A stretch of DNA of 37,972 bases from the NCBI GenBank assembly GCA_007132505.1, contig SLOM01000248.1:1-37972 (forward strand). The letters are read 5' to 3'. Positions 24,233-31,258 of this stretch are shown here, piece by piece. Source of the DNA: Candidatus Sumerlaeota bacterium. GTDB lineage: Bacteria; Sumerlaeota; Sumerlaeia; SLMS01. Numbering within the stretch: position 1 is the first letter of the stretch; each line of letters begins with the position of its first letter. The notes under the pieces were generated by a model. That model was given only the letters and a program-made list of their open reading frames with translations, was not told the DNA's origin and made no database searches. A program made the position numbers and the translations under genes.

Positions 24233-24270
24233 AGATGGACGAAACAATCCGGGGGAGGTACGCACACCAG

Positions 24271-25650
24271 ATGCGCACGATCTGCAGGGCGGCAGGGCTC
24301 GCCGCGATCGCCACGATGGCCACCGCCACGGCGGCCAGCCAGAACGAAACCCCGCCAAGGTGGGAAACGCACTCGCCCTTCGGCTCCCAGACCGTCTGGG
24401 CGGTGAATCCGAACGCGGACTTCTACGCGGACCGGCTCCAGGAGGCAGGAGCCGGGTGGGCGCGCTCGGACCTGATCTGGTGGAGCCTGGCCGAGGCAGA
24501 GCCGGGAGTGTTCAATTTCACACATCCGCCCTTCCCGGACTGGGAGAACTGGAACACCGACCGGGGCATTCAATTGCTGGTGGACCGGGGCATCGAGCCG
24601 TTTCCAATCCTTTGCTATGGCAATCCACACTACGACGACGGCACGGGACCCTCCACGGATGCCGGCCGCGCCGCCTTTGCCGAATACTGCTATCAGGCAG
24701 TCAGCCGTTACGCCGACTCGGTGACTTACTGGGAAATCTGGAACGAGCCGAACCTGTCACAGTTCTGGGGGCGCACGCCGCACCCGGAGGACTACGCGCT
24801 TCTGGCCCGCGCCGCCGCGCCGCGCATCCTTGAGGCCAACCCGGACGCGGTCATCGTGGGTGGTGCCGTCGCAGGCATTGACCTGGCGTTCCTCGCCACG
24901 TCCTTCCAGCATGGGCTGCTGGATGTGGTGGACGTGATCAGCGTGCACCCCTACCGCATCAACGCGCCGGAGTCCATCAACAGCGAGATCGCGACGCTTC
25001 GCCAGATGATCTCCAACCACACCAATCGCGACATCCAGATCTGGACGGGCGAGTGGGGCTACAATACGTACTGGTCGAACCTGACCCCGCTCGGTCAGGC
25101 GAAGATGCTAACGCGCATGATGGCGAACAACGCGGCCATCGGCATCGAGGTCTCCATCTGGTTCTCGGTCCATGCGTTCATCGAGACGCAGGGCAATCCG
25201 GGCGACCCGGAGTGGGGGCTTTTCGACTTTGATCTGCAGCCGCGGCCGTCCTATCACGCGCTTGCAGCGACGACGGACCGCCTCCCGCCACCGGTGCGGC
25301 TGGCGCGGGATGCGTTCGAGGTGGACGTCCCCCAGGCCATGGGCGGCGTGAACACCCACACGGCGATCTTCGAACTGCCGGAGGAGAACCGCTACGTGGC
25401 CGCGATATGGGACGCCACCTGGCCCGCTCCCGACACCTACACGGGGCGGACCGTGACGGTGGAGCTCTCCGGCCTGCCCGAGCGCACGGAAATCCGCGCC
25501 TACGACGGCCTCGACGGCGGGGAGATCACGCTGAGCGCGGCGAGGAACGGCACCGGCTATACACTCTCCGGATTCCGTGTGCGGGACTACGTGACGTGGA
25601 TCGAGGTGGACGTGCTGCCCGAGGTCAACGAGGCGTGGGTGTTGTTCTGA
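24271..25650 (+). CDS. Exported clan GH-A glycoside hydrolase-like protein
   Basis: A 459-residue secreted (beta/alpha)8-barrel protein with a signal peptide (MRTICRAAGLAAIATMATA). The acid/base glutamate is Glu159 in EIWNEPN, the nucleophile is probably Glu261 in IWTGEWGYN, and SVHPYR (His226) lies between them, the order of clan GH-A families such as GH5, GH39 or GH79. A beta-sandwich of about 110 residues follows (PPVRLARDAFEVDV onward). Substrate is not predictable. The ATG at 24271 is chosen because GGGGGAGG at 24251-24258 precedes it; longer frames would run into the operator. It stands alone and faces the radical SAM gene. Confidence 0.85.
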   Translation: MRTICRAAGLAAIATMATATAASQNETPPRWETHSPFGSQTVWAVNPNADFYADRLQEAGAGWARSDLIWWSLAEAEPGVFNFTHPPFPDWENWNTDRGIQLLVDRGIEPFPILCYGNPHYDDGTGPSTDAGRAAFAEYCYQAVSRYADSVTYWEIWNEPNLSQFWGRTPHPEDYALLARAAAPRILEANPDAVIVGGAVAGIDLAFLATSFQHGLLDVVDVISVHPYRINAPESINSEIATLRQMISNHTNRDIQIWTGEWGYNTYWSNLTPLGQAKMLTRMMANNAAIGIEVSIWFSVHAFIETQGNPGDPEWGLFDFDLQPRPSYHALAATTDRLPPPVRLARDAFEVDVPQAMGGVNTHTAIFELPEENRYVAAIWDATWPAPDTYTGRTVTVELSGLPERTEIRAYDGLDGGEITLSAARNGTGYTLSGFRVRDYVTWIEVDVLPEVNEAWVLF

Positions 25651-25685
25651 GAGAGCCCGGCAGCCAGGCCGCTCTTGCAGGGGCT

Positions 25686-25864
25686 ATCCGCCGATTACAC
25701 CGATTCCCGCCGACAGGGGTCTGGAACCAATAGATGGGGAGATGGACGGAGACCGCCGCGTACACGCGAAGGAGAAAAGGTAACTCCACCCGCGTTCTGA
25801 TCCTATGTTGGAAAGACAGGCCCTGTGCGATGTCTATCGGCGGGAATCTCTGTCATCGGCGGAT
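25686..25864. repeat. 28-bp inverted repeat pair in intergenic space
   Basis: A 28-base sequence at 25686-25713 recurs in inverted orientation at 25837-25864 with 25 of 28 bases identical, and 123 bp lie between. Each arm has two TCGGCGG cores (TCGGCGGGAATC, then TGT and ATCGGCGGAT). This fills most of the 292-bp gap between the convergent glycosidase and radical SAM genes, which contains no credible ORF. The pattern resembles dispersed intergenic repeats of uncultivated bacteria; it could also be a long stem that ends both transcripts. Confidence 0.7.
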
Positions 25865-25942
25865 GGATATCGTCCCCCGGGTAGGGGACTGCGGGGTACC
25901 ATGCGGGCCCTTCGAAGTTCCTGCCCCTGACTCCGGTGCTGC

Positions 25943-27547
25943 CTACCTCGCAAACAGCAGTTGCCCGAGGCGCTTTGCTCCGGCCCGGGCGTAGTTCCAT
26001 GTGTTGCGGGGCGAGCCGGCACGGGTGAGCATGCGGGCAATGTAGCGCGGGCGAAGGTACATGCGCAGGAGTCGTTCGCGGCGCCACTTTTCGAGGAAGG
26101 CATGGTCGAGGCCGCTGAACGTGCGGATGGCACCGCTGGCGTAACCGGCGCGGGAGGGATCGTAGTCCTCGATGAAGAGGTTCTCGCACACGGCGATGTC
26201 GTGCAGCTCGGTGCCGGGCAGCGGGGTCGCGATGTTGAAGTCGAAGAAGTCCGGGTCGAGTTCCTGCACAAAACGGTAGGTGCTCTCCAGCGTCTCCTCG
26301 GTTTCCCAGGGCAGACCGATGACGAAGAAGGTATGCACGCGCAGGCCGTTGCGTTTGACGCAGGCGACGGCCTCCCGGGCCTGATCCACGGTGGCGTTCT
26401 TCTTCATGTGCTCGAGCATGGCGTTGTCGCCCGTTTCGATGCCGAAGGCGACGACCCAGCACCCGGCTTCGCGCATGGCGGTGGCGCGCTCATCGTCAAT
26501 CGTGTCCACACGGCTGTTGCAGCCCCACCGGATCTTTTCCGCAAGTCCTTCGTTGCGGATCAACGCACAGAGCGAGAGAAGCCATTTCTTGTTTATGGTG
26601 AACGTGTCGCCGTGGAAAAGGAACTCGCGCACGCCGTGGCGCTCGACGCATTCACGCAGCTCCCGGACGATGCTTTCGGGGCTGCGGAGCCTCACCGTGA
26701 AGTCGGTCAGCACGCCGGCCGGACAGAAGACGCACTTTGCCGGGCAGCCGCGGTTTCCGTGAATGACGGTAAGCGGGTTGCCGGTCTCGGGCGAGCGGTA
26801 GATCTCGTTGCGCAGCAGGTGGCGGGCGGGAAGCGGCAGGCTGTCGAGGTCCTGCTGCAGGGGACGCCTGCCGGTGAAGTAGAGCCGCTGAGCGGGGGGC
26901 AGTGATGCGCCGCCTTCCGTGGATGGGCGGGGCGAAGCCGTGCCGTTTTCCGCGGCACGGGCAAGCTGGCGCGCGCGGATGGCGGAAATCTGGGCCTTGC
27001 CCTCGGGTTCGGTGAGGTGGGGTGCGGGCTCCTCGCCGAAGCGCTCCAGCAAACTGCCGCGGAAGTGCATGCCCTTGATGGCTGAGAAAGGCTCGCCCCG
27101 GGCGAGCTCCTCCACGGCCTCCTCCGGCTCGTTGGGGAGGATCAGGTCCAGTTCCGGGTGGTCGCGCAGGACAGAGACGGCGTTGACGACAAGGGTTTCC
27201 CCTTTGGCGGCGGTGACCACGCCTTCGAGGTGTTCGCGGGCAAGCTGGCAGGTCTGGAGGTCGCCCTGGAGCGTGGCAGTGGTGGAGTTGAGTACGAGGA
27301 GATCGGGGCGGAACTCGCGCAGATCGTGAAGGAACGTTTCCCAGCCGCGGCCTTCCGCCGGGTAGTCGGCGATGCGGCATTTGGCCCCGGCGCGCTCAGC
27401 GCATGCGGCCGACATGGCAAGGTCCATCGGAGGGAAGACGACCTGGACGGTCTGGTCCTCCACGGTGCACTGGCAGCGATCGTCCCGCCGGTAGAGGCCG
27501 GTGGGGGGATTGATGAGGAGGATTCTGCGGAAGCGAGGGGTCGTCAT
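25943..27547 (-). CDS. B12-binding radical SAM protein
   Basis: The 534-residue enzyme has an N-terminal cobalamin-binding Rossmann domain (1-150, INPPTG at 12-17 followed by a B12-type fold without the DxHxxG histidine) and a radical SAM domain with the cluster motif CPAKCVFC (Cys268, Cys272, Cys275) that binds [4Fe-4S] and SAM. GIETGD is the SAM-contact motif. Such enzymes methylate unreactive carbons or rearrange ring systems in lipids, tetrapyrroles and secondary metabolites. A low-complexity insertion of about 55 residues (175-228) sits between the two domains. No neighbouring biosynthetic genes define its substrate. Confidence 0.9.
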   Translation of the reverse strand: MTTPRFRRILLINPPTGLYRRDDRCQCTVEDQTVQVVFPPMDLAMSAACAERAGAKCRIADYPAEGRGWETFLHDLREFRPDLLVLNSTTATLQGDLQTCQLAREHLEGVVTAAKGETLVVNAVSVLRDHPELDLILPNEPEEAVEELARGEPFSAIKGMHFRGSLLERFGEEPAPHLTEPEGKAQISAIRARQLARAAENGTASPRPSTEGGASLPPAQRLYFTGRRPLQQDLDSLPLPARHLLRNEIYRSPETGNPLTVIHGNRGCPAKCVFCPAGVLTDFTVRLRSPESIVRELRECVERHGVREFLFHGDTFTINKKWLLSLCALIRNEGLAEKIRWGCNSRVDTIDDERATAMREAGCWVVAFGIETGDNAMLEHMKKNATVDQAREAVACVKRNGLRVHTFFVIGLPWETEETLESTYRFVQELDPDFFDFNIATPLPGTELHDIAVCENLFIEDYDPSRAGYASGAIRTFSGLDHAFLEKWRRERLLRMYLRPRYIARMLTRAGSPRNTWNYARAGAKRLGQLLFAR

Positions 27548-27680
27548 GCGGGGGTGCTTGCCGGGCCGTGTGGCGGGAGTGAGCCGTCCAAGGCTGCCAA
27601 CCTACGTGGAGATGCCTTGCTCATGCCAAAGGAATTTGGCGGTGGACTCGAATGGGCAGCTTGCAGTCGTCCCTGGCGGG

Positions 27681-29108
27681 TCAGTCCTCGTCCGGCGGGA
27701 TGTAGTAGGGCCCGTCCTTGCCGTAGAGGCGCTTGTCGAGTTCGATGGTCCGGCGGATGTCATCCACGACCCACCTCCATGCGGCTTCGACGCCGGCGGC
27801 GAGTTCGGGGTCCGGCGCCCATTCGTCCTGGGGGGTGCCGGGCAGGCGGTTGAGGGCCTCCAGGAGGGTGGTGTCCAGCCCGCCGATGGGGAAACGGAAA
27901 CGGCTGACGATCCGGTCGAGTTCGTGGTCCTCGGTGAGCACAAAGATGGCATGTGTCTCCGGCCAGCCGACAGCCAGCAGCCCGGGGCGCTGGGAATGCG
28001 GCATGATGGACATGACACGGTAGAGGCGCTTGGGTCCTTCCTCGTCCTCAAGGTGATAGACCATGGGACGGGCGACGCTGGTGAGCTCCTCGATTCCATC
28101 GGCCTCCATGCGGTCCTGCCGGACGGCGTCCGCGCTGACGGAGAAGAACTGCCGCATGACCGAGTCGAGGTTCGTGATGGGCAGGCCGATGCGCGGGGTG
28201 GGGTACTTGACGAGGTCCTCGGGCTCGATGCCGGGCAGGAGGTCGAGGCGTTCGAGGGTGGGCTGCTCGACGACCTCCTCCTCGCGGAAGCGGAATCCGA
28301 CGAGGTGGACGTGTCCCATGCGCGGGACGGGGACGCGCCAGACGCCGTCCCGCAGGGCCGGTTCGGAGTCGGCGGGCAGGCTGAAGTCGAGATAGATGTG
28401 CACGGGGGGGCGGGTGTTGGCGGAGAAGAACTCCTCCCATTCCTCGTTCGTGAGGCTTCCTGCGGCGATGACCGGGCCGGTGTGGTCCCGCGCGGCCTCC
28501 CGGAGGCGCTCGCGGATGTCCTCCCATTCATCGGGCTTCAGGAGGGCCAGACGTTCCCCAAGCCCCTGGGCGGTGCGCATGGAGGCGAGGTTGAGGAAGA
28601 TGGCCTCCTGCCCGTCGTCATTGGCGGCCTTGCGGAGCGGAGGGATGTCCAGCGGGTCCGGTGTTGTGGTGTGGACGTTGGTGACGATCCGGTTCTTGAT
28701 TGAGTCGGGAGAGTAATGGAGCCCGGTGGTACCGATGGTTGTGAAGGCGGCATCGCGGGCGCCGAGGTGGACGGCGTGGTAGTCGAGCTGGTCGAAGAAG
28801 TTGAGACTGCGGGAGTTGTAGGCGGTTTCGAGGACGGCGCCGAAGGAGGCGAAGTGGCCGGCCTCGGCGAAGAAGGCGCGGGGGTGTTCCGCGCGGAGTT
28901 CGCGCACGCCCTCCTCGAAGGTGCCCGTGGGGTCCTCGACCGGCGGCTCGTCCGTATGGACCGGGTAGAGGGGATGGTTGTTGGCCGTGATGGCGAGGAT
29001 GTACTCCTCGGGGGTTTCGGCGGCGCCCCTTGCAGCAGGAATCAGGAGAAGCGCTGCCAGCAGAAGGGCCGGGAGTGCCCCGCGGGCGGGTACTGCTGTG
29101 AGCCTCAT
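27681..29108 (-). CDS. Exported 5'-nucleotidase-like protein lacking metal ligands
   Basis: The 475-residue product has a signal peptide (residues 1-29). Residues 35-270 follow the plan of calcineurin-like 5'-nucleotidases (UshA type), but the metal ligands are altered: TANNHPL (41-47) for TxDxHG, AEAGHFA (81-87) for DAGD, HLGARDAAF (114-122) for LGNHEFD, AAGSLTNEEW for the LSHxG segment, and no GHxH near 235-245. The GVWRVPVPRMGHVHLVGF segment that usually follows is kept. This is a memory-based comparison, not a search. The ATG at 29108 overlaps the preceding gene's stop by four bases (ATGA), so it is coupled to the dTDP-4-dehydrorhamnose reductase-like gene. A binding role is more likely than catalysis. 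Confidence 0.6.
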   Translation of the reverse strand: MRLTAVPARGALPALLLAALLLIPAARGAAETPEEYILAITANNHPLYPVHTDEPPVEDPTGTFEEGVRELRAEHPRAFFAEAGHFASFGAVLETAYNSRSLNFFDQLDYHAVHLGARDAAFTTIGTTGLHYSPDSIKNRIVTNVHTTTPDPLDIPPLRKAANDDGQEAIFLNLASMRTAQGLGERLALLKPDEWEDIRERLREAARDHTGPVIAAGSLTNEEWEEFFSANTRPPVHIYLDFSLPADSEPALRDGVWRVPVPRMGHVHLVGFRFREEEVVEQPTLERLDLLPGIEPEDLVKYPTPRIGLPITNLDSVMRQFFSVSADAVRQDRMEADGIEELTSVARPMVYHLEDEEGPKRLYRVMSIMPHSQRPGLLAVGWPETHAIFVLTEDHELDRIVSRFRFPIGGLDTTLLEALNRLPGTPQDEWAPDPELAAGVEAAWRWVVDDIRRTIELDKRLYGKDGPYYIPPDED

Positions 29109-30019
29109 CGCCATTGTTCGCGGCATTTGGCCAATCCATCCATGAAGTTGGTGGGACGCCATCCGAGCGAGCGGAGGGCGCCGCAGCTGAGGGACACATC
29201 CGCCAGGCGTGGCACGGGCCCGGGAACGGCGGACCTCTTGACGGAGCGAATGGTGTCTCCGGGCAAGGCGAAAACGCGGCAGAAGGCGTGTCCGATCTCC
29301 ACACGGGAGAGGCGTTCCGGGCCGCCGGCATGGAAGACACCCCGGGCGCCCTTTACCAGCAGGGTGTGGACGGCCGCGGTCAGGTCGTCCACGAACACGG
29401 GCGTGCGCCATTCGTCGAGGAACAAATTCAACTCCGTGCCCTTGGTAAGGGCGTCGTACATCCAGCCAAGAAAGGATGCCCGGTAGCGGCCGGGCGGTCC
29501 GTAAACAAGTGCGGAGCGGAGCACCGTCCCTTCGCGGATTCCGAGCGTAATCTGCTCCGCTGCGCACTTCAGACTGCCGTAGCGGTTGCGCGGTTTGGGA
29601 TCGGCGTCCTCTGCGTAGGGTGCGGATTCGCCATCGAAAACCTGGTCGGTGGAGAAGAGAAGGAGGGGTGTGCCGGGGGTTTGGTGTTCGATGGCGGCGC
29701 GAAGGTTCTCCGTGGTGCCGAGGATGGCGGCATGTGCCTCTTCGGGTTGGCGTTCGCATTCGGCAACGTTGGTCATGGCCGCGGCATGGACGACCGCCCA
29801 AGGGCGCACGTCGCGGATCAGGCGGAAGGCGGCCTCCCGGTCGGTAAGATCCACCGGCACTGTGTCCGCATGGTCGAGAGTGATCGGGTTGGTAAGATAG
29901 GTTCCGGCGGTGGACCATCCCCGGTCCGCGAACCGGCGGACGAGCCGTTCGCCGACGTATCCGCTTGCGCCGGTGACGAGCAAGTGCCTGTTGCGGGGCG
30001 GGCGGAAGTCTGTCTGCAT
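29105..30019 (-). CDS. dTDP-4-dehydrorhamnose reductase-like SDR enzyme
   Basis: A 304-residue extended short-chain dehydrogenase of the RmlD type. The NAD(P)-binding TGASGYVGE lies at 16-24, VVHAAAMTNV at 76-85, STDQVFDG at 123-130, and the catalytic pair Tyr147-x-x-x-Lys151 in RYGSLK. RmlD reduces dTDP-4-dehydro-rhamnose to dTDP-L-rhamnose; homologues also act on other sugars or as regulatory subunits of SAM synthase. No rmlA, B or C is nearby, so it may act elsewhere or use another substrate. AAGG lies eight bases upstream of the start. Its stop overlaps the next gene. Confidence 0.85.
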   Translation of the reverse strand: MQTDFRPPRNRHLLVTGASGYVGERLVRRFADRGWSTAGTYLTNPITLDHADTVPVDLTDREAAFRLIRDVRPWAVVHAAAMTNVAECERQPEEAHAAILGTTENLRAAIEHQTPGTPLLLFSTDQVFDGESAPYAEDADPKPRNRYGSLKCAAEQITLGIREGTVLRSALVYGPPGRYRASFLGWMYDALTKGTELNLFLDEWRTPVFVDDLTAAVHTLLVKGARGVFHAGGPERLSRVEIGHAFCRVFALPGDTIRSVKRSAVPGPVPRLADVSLSCGALRSLGWRPTNFMDGLAKCREQWR

Positions 30020-30133
30020 GGCAGTGCCTTATGACGTGGATGGGCTGTAGGAATCTGTCCCGATGGCCGGCCCGGGAGTCCTGTGCGGGCACCGATCCGT
30101 CCGATCCCCCGGAAAGCGAGGCTCTGAGCTTCC

Positions 30134-30379
30134 ATGGTTCCCAAGCAAGCGGTGCTTAAGGTACAAGGCATGGTCTGCGACAATTGTGCAAGATCGGTGC
30201 GGGAGGCGCTGGAGGAGATCGAGGGTGTATTTTCCGCCGCCGTGACGCTCGAGCAGGGGGAAGTGCTCGTCACCTACGACGCATCGGCGATCCCGGGACA
30301 CGCGTTGCTGTCCGCAGTGGAAGGCGCCGGTTACAAGGCGGAGTTCGAGGGCAATCCGCACGAGGCTCATGACGGATAG
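30134..30379 (+). CDS. Heavy-metal-associated (HMA) domain copper chaperone-like protein
   Basis: This 81-residue protein is one HMA domain: GMVCDNCARSVREALEEIEG at about 12-31 contains the metal-binding CxxC (Cys15 and Cys18), followed by the beta-alpha-beta pattern AAVTLEQGEVLVTYDA and GAGYKAEFEG. It probably binds Cu(I) as a CopZ-type chaperone, though no copper ATPase or CueR/CsoR gene is beside it. The start is provisional because the Shine-Dalgarno is weak. It overlaps the end of nadD, which runs the opposite way, by 13 bases. Confidence 0.88.
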   Translation: MVPKQAVLKVQGMVCDNCARSVREALEEIEGVFSAAVTLEQGEVLVTYDASAIPGHALLSAVEGAGYKAEFEGNPHEAHDG

Positions 30380-30939
30380 AGTCCGTTGGTCTTGATGTAA
30401 CGCCAGACCTCCGCACCCAGCATTTGCCGGGCGGATTGGCCGGAGCGCAGGGCCTCGCGGACGCGGGTGCTGCTGATGGCGGGGAGGAAGATGCCCTCCT
30501 GCGCGGCGGAATCCCGGGAGGCGGCGCCGGGCCGGGGGAGCTCGAGGACCGGGGCAAGCTTGAGCAGCTCGCGGCCATTGCGCCACTTCGGCAAATCACC
30601 AACGACATCGGATCCGACAATCAGCCGGAAGCTCGTTCCGGGGCGCTCGTCCATCAGCGCCTGAATCGTGCGGTATGTATAGCTGACACCGCCGAGCCGG
30701 GTTTCAATGTCTGATATTTCCACATGGTGTTCCAGGCGGCGGAAGGCGAGCCGGCACATTTCCATGCGGTGTTCGCATGGGGCGCCGCATTCCTTCCCGA
30801 AGGGGTGCGTGGCGACGGGGACGATGAGGATCCGGTCCACCTCACCGGTCTCCAGGGCCCAGAGGGCGGCAAGCGTGTGCGCGAGGTGCGGCGGGTCGAA
30901 GCTCCCGCCAAAGACGCCGGCGCGGGAGGGGTTGCTCAA
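30367..30939 (-). CDS. nadD: Nicotinate-nucleotide adenylyltransferase
   Basis: A 190-residue Rossmann-like adenylyltransferase that turns nicotinate mononucleotide and ATP into deamido-NAD. The nucleotide-binding GGSFDPPHLAH is at 11-21 and the C-terminal ISSTRVRE at 155-162. The start is TTG (30939), overlapping the upstream gene stop as TTGA, which implies translational coupling. Here the partner is DUF1844, not rsfS or obgE. Confidence 0.93.
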   Translation of the reverse strand: MSNPSRAGVFGGSFDPPHLAHTLAALWALETGEVDRILIVPVATHPFGKECGAPCEHRMEMCRLAFRRLEHHVEISDIETRLGGVSYTYRTIQALMDERPGTSFRLIVGSDVVGDLPKWRNGRELLKLAPVLELPRPGAASRDSAAQEGIFLPAISSTRVREALRSGQSARQMLGAEVWRYIKTNGLYPS

Positions 30940-31211
30940 CCTTGCCCGCCTCCCTGCTGGCGAAGCAAGAAGGCGTGTTCCAGGGACTCGATGACCTCGC
31001 CGAGGAGCTGCTGCTCCTCGGCGTCAAGCTGCCCACTTGTCTTGTCCCGCAGGATGTTGAGCAATTCGATTTCGAATCGGGCGCGGGACAGGTCCACCGG
31101 GATGGTCTCGCCTGATTCAGGCTCGGGGAGCAGCCCGAGGTGGAGCATGGCCTGAATCTGATGTATCTGCACGATGGCGAGGAAGGATGGTTCGGGCATC
31201 TGCGCTGACAT
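30936..31211 (-). CDS. DUF1844 family protein
   Basis: A 91-residue protein that matches the DUF1844 pattern: FLAIVQIHQIQAMLHLGLLP near the N-terminus, then an acidic/helical RARFEIELLNILRDKTSGQL and a final helical stretch. The family is widespread in PVC, FCB and acidobacterial phyla with no assigned function. The ATG at 31211 is preceded by GAGG at nine bases, and longer in-frame starts are unlikely. It ends with the TTGA overlap with nadD. It is divergent from the YfhO-like gene with 47 bp between the starts. Confidence 0.85.
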   Translation of the reverse strand: MSAQMPEPSFLAIVQIHQIQAMLHLGLLPEPESGETIPVDLSRARFEIELLNILRDKTSGQLDAEEQQLLGEVIESLEHAFLLRQQGGGQG

Positions 31212-31258
31212 GGGAGGTTTCCTCTTGAGGGACCCTGCAAGGGCGTGAGGATAAGAAG

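Noticed and set aside
24173-24358. N-terminal extension of the FkbM frame
   Set aside because: Implausible residue content and overlap with the glycosidase start and operator.
29109-30092. Upstream 328 codons of the long minus frame that ends at 27681
   Set aside because: They overlap the RmlD-like gene in another frame; the ATG at 29108 gives a clean signal peptide and an ATGA overlap.
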